A DNA stretch of 14,266 bases from Syncephalastrum monosporum B8922 (lineage: Eukaryota; Mucoromycota; Mucoromycetes; Mucorales; Syncephalastraceae), in contig JNEN01000791.1 of the NCBI GenBank assembly GCA_000697355.1, positions 1 through 14,266 of the forward strand. Direction: 5' to 3'. This document shows, piece after piece, positions 1 to 9,067 of the stretch; position 1 is the stretch's first letter, and every line of letters starts with the position of its first letter. The notes under the pieces were generated by a model. The model was given only the letters and a program-made list of their open reading frames with translations, was not told the DNA's origin and did not search any database. The position numbers were made by a program, and so were the translations under genes.

Positions 1-1193
1 TTTTTTTTTCCCATGGCTCTGGCACTTTGACAACATGGAGTCACTGTGGTGCCGTTGTCATCTTGGTGGTTATTGCAAGTTGGCTGCCGTCGGTCTGATT
101 CAAGGAAGCCCGGAAGTGAACTCGGCCTCTGTTTGAGCTCAAGCGGCGTTGCGCATCCCTCTAAGACGTAACAAGTCGTCTGATGTCTGACTGCAGTTGG
201 CTGCTTCGCGATGAGGGTTGTTTTTCCCTGCCTGCCACCCCATGGGCGCTACTGCCTCTGGGCTCTGACTTCCCTGGACCAGCGTTCTTGATGCGCGTCG
301 TTCTCTGGGTGAGTATTCATGCTGCGGATGCGGTTAGCTCAGGGATGTTGTCCCCTGGATGCGGCTCTTCGCTATCGTTTTGACCCTGGCGTCGGTCGAC
401 TATGAAGAGATCCCCCAGTGGTTGACTCCGCCTCCCCTTTGAGATCCGCGGTGGAGTATTTATACTTCCTCTGTGGGCTTCATCTTCAGTAAGGCGGATG
501 GATGCTCTTTGCCGGCCCAAGTCATCCTATGCAGAGCAAACTCTCCTCCGCTTTTTTGGCGGGGGGTGAAGAGGGGTAGACCTTCCAGCTACTCTGACGC
601 TCCACTTTGGAGGTTCCTGTAGGACCGTATGGTTGAGGGCTGGAGGAAGTGGTCCGCTGGTCACTGTGGTTTGCTTGATGAACCTCATATCAGTTTTCTT
701 GGGTCTGGCCAGTTTCTTTGGGATTTCTTCCCTCTCTTTCTTCCTATTTTTCTAGCTTCAGTCTTCCCTCTTTTCCTGTATTTGTTCTTGTACTTTCACC
801 GCGGTGCACCTTTCACGTCTTCTCCCATCTTTTATTATCCGCTGCAATAAAACCTATACATCCCTTCCCTCTGTTAAATATACCGACTAGCATATGCTGC
901 TTCAGTAGTCAACTACTTTTTAAAACATCTTCAGGCGTGTACGTCTGTATGAGAGTATTCTTGTATTCATTCTTCCCTTTAAAAGCTGATGGTGCATAAT
1001 GAAGTACTCAAGTGCTTTCATCAAGTGCTGAGGTCATGTCAAGGATGCGATTGCGTATGCAAACGAATGTATAATGCTGCCTGAGCACTTGACGTCACGG
1101 ACTCTACCTATAAGAGCACTATTGATACTACACAGAGCATGGTTCAATGTAGTCTGTACAGTGTGCTACGGTAGGTCACCCAGCTTTTCATAG
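1..1193 (-). repeat. Left copy of a ~1.2-kb dispersed repeat (inverted relative to 13054-14266)
   Basis: Reading this copy on the minus strand reproduces the right end of the window on the plus strand. The match runs from the terminal T9 to the shared TTTCATAG just before 1194, where the two sequences part. The outer ~440 bp differ at one position that I can find (242, A here, G in the reverse complement of the other copy). From about 448 inward, substitutions and small indels accumulate, for example a 7-bp insertion near 1148-1154 and a missing block of roughly 25 bp near 745-760. No frame shows a recognisable protein. The short open frames (183-383, 629-850, 718-999) look like chance. The element carries a TATAAATA box on the minus strand and an AATAAA hexamer at 845-850 on the plus strand. 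It may be part of an LTR or another retroelement end. The family is not recognised. Confidence 0.9.
457..464 (-). promoter_or_regulatory. TATA box of the repeat (left copy), pointing outward
   Basis: The minus strand reads TATAAATA followed by CTCC, a full match to the TATAWAWR consensus, and would drive transcription towards position 1. The equivalent site in the right copy (about 13803-13810) reads TATGAATA, so it is damaged there. A TATA box about 730 bp from the inner edge of the element would suit a U3 region of an LTR. That is inference, because no flanking pol gene is visible in the right orientation. Confidence 0.4.
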
Positions 1194-1275
1194 AACAAAC
1201 ATCTCAGGACAACAGTTTAAACCTTCTTCATACATATACACGTCAATGTGCATTATGGAATAGGATTGTTTAATT

Positions 1276-4113
1276 TCACTTTCGTACAAGCTTTGTCCGT
1301 GCGTCTTCACCCCCACTACTCTCTTCCTCCGATTCTTCCTGACTTTCCTCCTCGGATTCTTCTTCTGAGACCTCCTCGGATTCTTCTTCGCTACTTGACT
1401 CGTCCTCGTCCTCGTCCTCGTCTTCGTCACTCGATGTTTCTTCGTCTTCATCGCTCGATCCCTCGTATTCGTCTGACGAGTCGTCGTAAAAGGCATCCAG
1501 GTCATATTCGCCGCCCTTTCTCTTGGCCACGGGATTGTACATGCCGTTACTGCTCCCGCTGTGGAAACCGGTAGCTTCAATGCCCGATAAAGCCGTCGAC
1601 ACTCCAGACCCATTGCGGTACCTGCTCTCGAAGCTGTCGCTGCCGAAGCCCTGCTGTTCCATCACCATCGTCCGTGATCCGCTCCAGCCTTCCATTTCGG
1701 GCACATCGCGCACGCTCGTATCTGGCTGTTCCTCGGGATAATCCGGTAACGGTTCATAGTCAGGCAAAGACTGGTTGGCGAGCATCGAGAGCGAGCCAAT
1801 GGTATACTCTGCGCCTTGGACACCGCCCTCGGCCGCGGGTGGTTCCTTATCGGACAGAAGAATTTTCTTGAGGTACATCTTGAGCGCATCCAGCCCGCGA
1901 TTGTCTCCATTGTGCGGCATCGTGAGCGCTCGCAAGAAGCGGGCACGGTCACGGACGTCATAGTTTGTGTCGTACCGTGCGAGGTTGAGCACGTACTGGT
2001 TGAGTGTATTGAGGGTCGCGTTGTCGGGGTTATTGCACACCAACTTGGCAGATAAGGTGAGCACCTGGAGCTTTGAGACGTTTGTCTCGTTTGAAAAGTT
2101 TTTGGCGACTTGGCGAAGCACGTCCGGTCCAACCTTCGGGAGGGTCTCCACATGCTGGCCGATCAGCCAGATTATGTTCGCGCGCGCCATCGGTACGGCA
2201 ATGGTATCCAGGAGTTTGGCAAGAGCAATCACCGAGCGCAGGCGCTCTTCTGTGCAGGATTGCAGCAGCCGCGTCACGACAATAACAGACTCTGCCACCA
2301 CGAGCTCTGGAGCCAATGTAAGATACTGCACTTCCATAGCTGATGATCCTCCTTTTGCTTACCATTAGAGCTATGTAAAAGCTTCATGAGCAGTCGTAGA
2401 CACTTGTCTGCACCAGTAGAGACATTTTGCGCACATCGTCCGATGGCTTGGATAGTGGCGGCAGCAAAATCCTTGTGTGGACTCGTGACGTATTGCTAAT
2501 AAAATACGCTGTTCAATCAACCTAAGCTCCGACGCCAGCAGGATGCATACCTGAAGTTCATTAAGTAGAGTGTAGATATTGGCTTCGGTGGCGATGCTCG
2601 TCAGTATCTCCAGCTTGGTATTGCGCACGAAAGCTGGCTCGGCCGACCGAATATAAAATTGTTGCATGAAGGGTTCAAAGAGATACTAGACACAGCTTAG
2701 TAGCGTATCATGCAATTCATGTCTACTTACTGGTCGTGTGCTTGCCATGACGGCAATGTTCTTTAAGACGACGTATTGAAGTTCTCGATGGTTTCGTAGT
2801 AATCGTACAAGAGGTTTTGCGATCTTTTGCGCCTCAAAGGCGGGGGCGAGGTGGTAGAACAAGCGCGCGACAGCCAACACAACCTAGTAGGAGTCAGCCC
2901 AGGTAATACCGCCCGTTTCCATGATACTTACACCGCTGTTACGACTCTGTAGCAAAGGCATACAGCTCTTGAGCAAGAGCTCGTGATCAGGGTCCAGCTG
3001 TATCACACCCTCGTCCTCATCTTGACTTCCTTCTTGTTCGCTATCGTCCGAGTCGGAATAGAAAGGCCGATCATTGACTTTGACCGCAGCATCTTTGGGT
3101 GCCTCATGTGATAAGTCCTCTCCGTGTGGGTTGGGGTTCAGGAATTGCGTCCTATAAGCGGTCGTGTAAGACAGACATATGGCGCCAGAATAGCATCAAC
3201 TTGCCGTCCATAGCGGAGCAATACGTCAAGGATCGTCATTTGGCCCCACTCATCGCAGTCTGCCAGAAGACCGCAGAGTTTCCGGAAGCACGGATGAATC
3301 AGGTCGTATCGATGTGGACAGACCTCGTTGAAAGCCATGATGGCACTGCCGATCGTGATGGTGGAGCGGTCCTTGAGCAGGGTAGCAATGACCTCAACGA
3401 GCGCCTCTTTCTGTGATGCATCCAAACTGAAAAGAAGGCGTAAATCGCTGGATGCACACCTTCCTGATCCTCTTTTACCTATAGCACTTGGGAATCGCAT
3501 GTGAAGCTGCCTTTCGGACATAGGGGCTTGAATCGGTGGAGCATTTCTTGATACCGAGCAAGACAATGGGGCTGATAACCGGGACACGAATGCCACTCAT
3601 GACGCGCAGAGCCATGGCCCGAATGATCTGGTTCTTGTCACTCAGGTCCTTCTGGAACGAGTTGATAGACAAGAGAGCGAGATCGGGTTCTTGCTCTGCA
3701 TAGCGCAGTAAATAGATGTACACCAGCTTGCGCACCTCGATGTTCTGCGACACTACGTTTTTGACCACGTCGGGAAAAAACTCGGATACATCGCGGCCTT
3801 TGGATATCATCTACAGCCCATTCAAAACAAGTCAGGAGATGCATTCAAACGTTGCGAGACTGGGGCCACGACTTACCGCGATCAGGCGTTTCAGGCCATC
3901 GAGTTTCTCTCGGTCGTTCTTGGCATCGAGCTGCCGGCGAATGTTGCGCATCTTCTCCTCCGAGGTGTCGAAATACTGGGCACTCGAGTCACCTGCGGCC
4001 GGGAACCCGAGCTCGCGCGCATTGTCCACCAGGCCCTGTGACATTTTTTGGGAGAGCTTCGCGGCGTTCTCCGCAAATGTCATGGCCTTGTTGATGTAGT
4101 CGCTGACTTCCAT
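1276..4113 (-). CDS. APL6: AP-3 adaptor complex subunit beta (adaptin N-terminal family), 8 exons
   Basis: Large beta subunit of AP-3, the clathrin-independent adaptor that sorts cargo from Golgi/endosomes to the vacuole. Exons on the minus strand: 4113-3877, 3810-3479, 3426-3205, 3151-2932, 2883-2731, 2685-2551, 2495-2363, 2306-1276. Joined length is 2463 nt, in frame, 820 aa, close to yeast Apl6 (about 809). The adaptin N-terminal armadillo region covers roughly residues 30-560, with family blocks such as [19 protein letters not shown] (from residue 80), the YGRTQF junction (262-267), [17 protein letters not shown] and [16 protein letters not shown] segments. A short acidic loop lies at 295-312 (FYSDSDDSE...), as in other beta-3 chains. 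The last ~78 residues are almost only Ser, Glu and Asp, ending KLVRK. No C-terminal ear domain is present. The start is the first ATG of the exon with the family N terminus. A CT-rich tract (about 4232-4258 on this strand) precedes it. The stop lies 82 bp from the repeat edge. Confidence 0.95.
3152..3204 (-). other. GC-AG intron in the AP-3 beta gene
   Basis: 53-nt intron whose donor is CG|GCAAGT and acceptor TTATAG|G. Only this boundary keeps the frame and restores the family sequence RYGRTQF. The nearby GT (CAA|GTTGAT) puts the following exon out of frame. GCAAGT is the usual form of the rare GC donor. All other introns in the three spliced genes are GT-AG. Confidence 0.85.
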
Positions 4114-5098
4114 GGCAGGTCCGCAATGGCTGTGTTTCGCTTAAAATAGAGTCTTTGTGGTATGTCCTTACACTGGAGTCTGTCGCTAAACAGTGGAGAC
4201 TCGCAACGAATAAAAGCTACACAGGGTCTTGGAGGGGAAAAGAGAGAAAGAGAGCGCGGGTGGCTACGTACTGCCACCACACATAACGCGCGCCAGCTGA
4301 ACTCTAGTCAACTCGAACCCATGGCGGCCTTTCAATTCTCGACGTACAAACCAAAGAGGTACATAGACGGATTTGAATCAAACCAGCTTTTATGTCTGCG
4401 CGCTTCACAACGCAAGAAAAACCATTGACAATACACGTGAGAATACTCACACATACCACACTACGTGTAAAAGGTGTACATTACTCGCGCTTTTATCATC
4501 ATCCCTTATCCATCAACAGCAGTCATGACGAGGAAATAAACTCTGCGTGTTTGAGCTCTGCCGCCCGTGTGGCGTTCTGTGTATCGCTTGGATGCTCAAA
4601 TCTTATTTTGACATACAAACAATATGCAACTTACAGCTTATACGCCATTTATTAAGAGCTCAAAACAATCGTCACAACTCACTTCTACCAAAGTCTCTTG
4701 AAGCGGTCCTGTATATATTCCGTGAAAAGGCTGTATAAACTTACCTGCATCCGTCACCGTTATAACATGTGCTGGTCTGCCCTGGCACCCCTGCATAAGT
4801 GAGCGCCACTCTTTCATGTTACTCTTACGATATCATTTCTATCTGTTGAAGTGCCATGGGTAGTCTAAAGTGGAAGAGGAGTACCAATGCATGATTGCCC
4901 AGCTTTGGCCGTATCCTCTCCAATCACAAGGAGGGTGCGCAGGTGCATGCTATCGTATTATCATACACTTTATGTAATGCATACCGCCCCCAGCATTGCA
5001 TGCATGAAGCAACAGATACAAATATTCATTCTGTGTCTTGAGACAGCAAGAAATATGCGATCTTTGTCTTTTTTTTCCTTCACCTTTTATACTCCTAG
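4114..5098. promoter_or_regulatory. Divergent intergenic region between AP-3 beta and the MFS transporter
   Basis: 985 bp separate the two start codons, which face away from each other, so both promoters must lie here. On the AP-3 side a pyrimidine tract (minus strand, about 4232-4258) lies about 120 bp before the ATG. On the transporter side a T/C-rich stretch (5067-5097) ends CTCCTAG directly against the ATG. That is typical of fungal start regions, but it also looks like a 3' splice site, so a 5'-UTR intron is possible. A TATATA-like element occurs near 4712. Open frames here (such as 4162-4428, 4392-4655 and 4887-5198) have no family resemblance and are taken as chance. Confidence 0.6.
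4887..5006. promoter_or_regulatory. Cluster of TGCATG/ATGCAT palindromes upstream of the MFS gene
   Basis: Six-base palindromic or near-palindromic cores recur: ATGCATG at 4887-4893, TGCATGC at 4944-4950, ATGCAT at 4977-4982, and TGCATGCATG at 4997-5006. All lie 93-212 bp before the transporter start. Such density in 120 bp is far above chance and suggests a transcription factor site cluster. The factor is unknown. Confidence 0.4.
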
Positions 5099-7161
5099 AT
5101 GGACACTGCCGAAGTACTCTCAGAAACGAAAGACCGTGGTGCTGCTGTCACCTCCACGAAAAACGCAGACGAGAAATCAACGGCTCACGAGCGAGTAGAC
5201 TCATCTATCCCAGCATCCGCTACCGAGCAGCACGGCAGAGCCAAGTCAAATGACGAACTGGAACAACACAACGAAGATGATGGCTCCATAACCGAATCTA
5301 TCGACTTTACAGAGCAATTCAGGGAAAAAGGAGAGGAAAAAGCGCCATTCAGTGTATTTTCGAGCCGCCAAAAGCGTTTCATCGGCCTTGTCGTTGCCCT
5401 GGCATCCATGTTTCCACAACTGACGGCCCTCAGCTATCTGCCTGCGCTCAATTCAATCCGCGAAGTAAGAATACAAAAACCACGGCAACAAACTAGAGCG
5501 CTCGTCAAAGGTTGACAGCACGCTTCCGTAGGAGTTCCATGCCAGCATTACTATGGCGAATGCCACGGTGAGTGCTTTCGTAGCTTTACAGGCCATTACG
5601 CCCATGTTATGGGGGCCCCTGAGTGATTTATGGGGACGCCGTCCGGTGTATCTGGTGTCCCTGACCATCTATACGGGTGCATGTATTGGCGCTGTGTTCT
5701 CCCAGAGTATTCTGCAAATCCTTTTCATGCGGATGCTCATGGCTCTGGGTTCAGGCGCAGCCCAGGTGCTCGGTACGTCACGGCGTCATTAAACTTTGCA
5801 TTCGATTGCTCACAGAATAAAATGCTTGCTGCCCTCCTTAGGTCAGGGTGTTTTGAGTGATATCGTACTGCCATCCGAGTAAGTGCGAGCATGAGTTCAG
5901 GTCCACGAGGCGAAATACTCAGGGCATCCTGTAGACGAGGAAGTTATACTGCTCTGTTTAGCATTGGTCAAATGGTAGCCCCTTTGACGGGGCCTATCGT
6001 CAGCGGTGTCATTTCCAATCAAGCTGGCTGGAGGTACACATCATATCGGTACTGCATCTGTGTTCCTCGTTAATGACTTTACCCAGGTACATCTTTGTCT
6101 TGTTTGCCGCCCTTGGAGCCATATTCTTCATCACTATCCTTTGCTTCATACCTGAGACGCTCCGTTCTCTGGTTGGTAATGGTAGCGGCTATGCCAACCC
6201 CACACCCTTGCAGTGGATTCGGCATCGACACACGCTATGCCAATCGAGAACGGAGTCCACTATTATACCTGAGAAGAACAGTGTCCGGTCACGATTCACC
6301 ATGCCTGATTTCACGCAGCCCTTGCGTTCGCTGGGACAACTCGACTATCTTCTCCTTTTCACGTATTTGGGACTTCATTTTGGCGTTTTTATTACCCAAA
6401 TGACTGTTGCTTCGATTTTTTTGCAGGTGGACTATGGTTTGAATGATCTACAAACTGGCCTGACCTTTATCAGCCGCGATATTGGCGCCATTATTGGCTC
6501 CATCACCCATGGACGTATTTTGGACCGGCAGTATGCACACTACCTACGCAAGTACCAGGCGACGGATGAAGAGAAAAAAATGGATCCCAAACTGGCGCGC
6601 TTGGCACCGGATTTTCCCATTTATCGTGCACGCTGCGGACATGTATGGATAGATGCATTACTTTTGCAAAGCTCGTCCATCGCCTTTGCGTGGTGCTTAC
6701 AGTACAACGTGCACATAGCGGCTCTTTTGATTCTGCAGTGTATATGTACGTGTGAGCTGATAATGTGTTAACGAGAGAGCTAAATATGTTTCTGTGATGT
6801 ACGTAGTTACTTTTGGACACAACGGCATGATGGTGACTACCCAAGCATTGATGACAGACTTGGCGACGGGACGGGTTGCCACTGTCGCCGCAGCCTTGAA
6901 TTTTGTACGGTGTGGGCTTGCGTAAGTAAAAACCAATCTTGAGAAAAAGCTATATACGGACGACCGTTTAATGTATCTGTATTCTTATGTAGGTTTGTTT
7001 TCACGCAAGCCGTTCAACCTGGTGTTGATCGTATCGGTGTTGGATGGGTGTTGACTATCTTCACCTTGATTCTGGTTGTTTCCAATGTCAATGTCCCGGT
7101 CTTGCTCAAGATTGGCCCAAAATGGCGAGCTCGGAGGCTGCAAGTGCAAGGAGCCCATTAG
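5099..7161 (+). CDS. DHA1-family MFS multidrug/H+ antiporter, 7 exons
   Basis: Twelve-helix proton antiporter of the fungal DHA1 (drug:H+ antiporter-1) group, likely in the plasma membrane, exporting drugs, weak acids or polyamines; the substrate cannot be read from sequence. Exons: 5099-5464, 5532-5772, 5842-5878, 5935-6033, 6087-6745, 6807-6921, 6993-7161. Joined 1686 nt, 561 aa. Residues 1-90 are hydrophilic and charged (cytosolic). TM1 starts near 92 and ends in YLPALNSI. Motif A, GPLSDLWGRR, is at 150-159. The loop SDIVLPSERGSY is at 208-219. Antiporter motif C (GQMVAPLTGPIVSG) is at 226-239. PETLRSLVGNGS, a signature of this subfamily, is at 270-281. The C-terminal half has FGHNGMM and ends with a GVGW helix and KWRARR tail. 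Exon 3 is only 37 nt. The start is the first ATG in frame with the conserved part. No damage is seen. Which DHA1 branch (Qdr, Aqr1, Flu1 or Tpo-like) is not resolved. Confidence 0.92.
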
Positions 7162-7437
7162 CTTCTGTGATGTATATACATTCTCCTACAATTATTTGTG
7201 CGTTGTGTAGCAATTGTCTCGCTGAAACTGAATCATGTATTTTTTATCTCATTTATTCAAAGCACTAAGCCGGTTGCTGGTTCCTTTCAGTCAGTTATTT
7301 ATATAATCATCATGGGACTACCAGGTCGGCTTTTGGTTTTTGTTTTTTCAAAGAAATGCGCCAAGTACCACGGGCGCTGGGCGGGAGCGACTGCTGCCCA
7401 GGGAATGTCTTTTCTCATCCAGTAATTCCTGCTGCTA

Positions 7438-7788
7438 CTGAAAGCTCGTTGTCATTTTGCGCAGGTCACACCGCAGTTGCAACAGAGCAGCAAACGTCGC
7501 TTCAAACCGGCCAATAGACACCACAGATGCAGGAAAGAGAATACGTTCCTGGGGAATAGCTACGTATATCCCCGTTTCGCCATCCAAGTGAATGGAGGAG
7601 AGCTGCCCTTGGGTACCACCCAACTGGACAAAGTATCCCTTGAGGTTGGCTGCAGCGTGTCGTTCCACCACCATCTCGAGCAATCGATCCAAGATATCCT
7701 TTCCTTCCCAGAGCAAGTTACTATGATCGTCGGCAAGTTTGTCGTCTGTATTGTTCTTTGCTGCTTTGGTAGCGCATACGTCGATCTT
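7438..7788 (-). pseudogene. Unrecognised 117-codon open frame following the gypsy-like RNase H remnant
   Basis: Open from just after a TAA (7789-7791) to the stop at 7435-7437, in the same frame as the RNase H-like segment upstream. It has no ATG at its head. The translated stretch has an ordered look, with a charged start, an amphipathic run LLWEGKDILDRLLEM, a middle rich in G and beta formers (LSSIHLDGETGIYVAI) and a helical end FEATFAALLQLRCDL. I recognise no family. It does not resemble the usual gypsy RNase H end or integrase. It could be the tail of the same decayed element, or part of an older host gene that the element entered. A chance open frame of this length is possible but unlikely. 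Confidence 0.35.
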
Positions 7789-7791
7789 TTA

Positions 7792-8177
7792 ATGGCTGTT
7801 CACCGTCTCCGACTTTGACACAGTGTAAAACGAGATCGTATTCTGGCGGCGTTCATCGAGTTGCGATAATATGGCACCAAGTCCTAGCCGGGAGACGTCT
7901 GTTACGAGTACGCGCAGTTTTACCGATGTTGGATTGCCTTGTAGCGGGGGACTTGTTCCTGTCGACAAGGGTTGCGGGTCGGATGCGGATGCTTCGGTCA
8001 GCTTTTTCTTGAGTGTCTTAAAGGCTTATGTTGTCTCTGGTGTCCATGGTTTCACTGCGTCCACAATTCATGCAGTGGTCGGCCGATAGTGGCAAAGCGT
8101 ACAACAAAGCGGCGATGATACGAGGCCACCATATCTTCACCCACAAGATCGGCTTTGAAGGTATTTGCTTCGTTGCG
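7792..8177 (-). pseudogene. Decayed Ty3/gypsy-like pol fragment (RT connection and RNase H region)
   Basis: Two overlapping minus-strand frames carry hallmarks in the family order and at about the family spacing. The frame 8177-8055 holds VASYHRRF followed by RPLHEL, like the VASYYRRF...PLHEL segment after the reverse transcriptase palm. After a frame change near 8050, the second frame holds WTPE, an in-frame TAA at 8026-8028, then AFKTLKKKL, VTDVSRLGLGAILSQ and ISFYTVS, like the W-AF-LK-L, TDAS-GLGAVLSQ and I-FYS motifs of gypsy RNase H. The fragment has at least two stops (8178, 8026) and one frameshift, so it cannot be functional. The palm motif (YxDD), protease, gag and integrase are not seen. 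The open frame 8178-8393 just upstream continues in the first frame across a TGA but has no recognisable RT motif, so the assignment beyond 8177 is open. Confidence 0.55.
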
Positions 8178-8393
8178 TCACTCAATTGTCGCTCGTAGCC
8201 TGGCCTTGACGAGCGCATGTTGCCAGGCACTGTCAAGCTCATGGATAACGGGTGTCTTGTTCAGAAGTGGCTCCAGGCGCTCATAATAAGGTTTTGATGA
8301 GGTATCGAAAAATTTTGATAGGGTGTTCGTCAGCGTCTTCTTGATGAGTGGCCGTGCTTTGGAAGGAGACGTGATATAAGGACAACACGCCAA

Positions 8394-8830
8394 AACCTAG
8401 TCGCAGAGCCGTTCCAAATGGGTCCAATGCTCCACAGGAACGTTTGCGGATGAAAGTGACGCAAGATTAGGTGCACGTCGTGATGACCCGTAGCCGCAGG
8501 CGAAAGGGCTCACTCACACCCGGAGCGCAATCGGAGCGTCACCCATAGACGAAGCGAAGCGAGTCGCATAAGTTGTTGGAATAAAGAGTCCCGAATGAAG
8601 AGCGCCACCGCTCGCTGGAATAAAGGAAATCGGTGATAAAGAAAATAAATAGGCTGTTCATTAAATAGGCTGTTCATTAAAGTTTTGCTTTTGTTTATAC
8701 CATGCAGTGAAGACTGGCAAAGTCGCAATGCAAGCGAGCCCTGTCGCCTCTGCCCGGGCGGTATTTGCGTATCTAAACTGCTTTGGGCTCGAGGCCATAT
8801 TTTGTACATTTTTACACCAAAAAGCTGTTA
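8394..8830. other. Gene-free stretch beside the retroelement remnant
   Basis: No exon with family resemblance was found on either strand. The minus-strand frame 8510-8809 is leucine- and arginine-rich and unrecognised. The stretch holds a perfect short tandem duplication (listed separately) and the GC-richer block 8480-8570 with repeated GCGAAGCGA-like words. It is probably degenerate element DNA plus the downstream region of the neighbouring minus-strand gene. Confidence 0.4.
8646..8681. repeat. Perfect 16-bp tandem duplication
   Basis: The unit TAAATAGGCTGTTCAT occurs twice head to tail (8646-8661, 8662-8677), with the first bases repeated again to give about 2.2 copies. There are no mismatches, so the duplication is young or maintained. 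It could be replication slippage or an insertion/excision scar. Confidence 0.85.
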
Positions 8831-9067
8831 TTACGAGGAAAAAAATAAAAGGCAAACAACACCAAGGCTTATGACGTGTGTCTCTACTTCAAAGGTAGCA
8901 ATTTTCTTTACCACAGTTGATGTGGGTACGTAGAGGGTAGGAAGGAATATACAAAGCACCGCAAACATGGAACAACTGATAATACAAATTACGAGGAGTT
9001 GACGCGCGGTCATTCCATTGCTTGCAGGAATGACGGGCTCAATACCGTTCCGGTTCTTGCTGGGTTG
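8831..9067 (-). other. In-frame continuation after the UAG of the PPxY membrane protein gene
   Basis: 78 sense codons follow the TAG at 9068-9070 without another stop, in the same frame as the gene upstream. They contain a clear hydrophobic helix (LLVICIISCSMFAVLCIF) soon after a Met at 9011-9013. The stop context is TAG CAA CCC, near the known CAA-type readthrough context. A 45-nt in-frame intron (donor GTCCAT near 9115, acceptor TTTAG at the TAG) would also remove the stop, but that donor is poor. Whether this is translated is unknown. Confidence 0.3.

Noticed and set aside
1..60. Telomere or subtelomere end
   Set aside because: There is no TTAGGG-like tandem repeat; only a homopolymer T9.
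183..383. 66-aa open frame, identical in both repeat copies
   Set aside because: The identity follows from near-identical DNA there; the composition is not protein-like, and neighbouring frames differ mainly at amino-acid-changing sites.
330..390. tRNA-like A box (TTAGCTCAGGGA) in the repeat
   Set aside because: The expected B box GTTCRANNC and a cloverleaf are absent; the nearby GTTTTGACC does not fit.
1188..1613. Minus-strand 141-aa open frame rich in K and R
   Set aside because: It is the shifted-frame shadow of the Ser/Glu repeat coding of AP-3 beta.
4162..4655. Plus-strand open frames in the divergent promoter region
   Set aside because: They have no family resemblance or splice context, and they overlap the AP-3 promoter.
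7198..7425. Short plus-strand frame after the MFS gene
   Set aside because: It has no similarity to MFS tails; the transporter already ends with the family C terminus at 7161.
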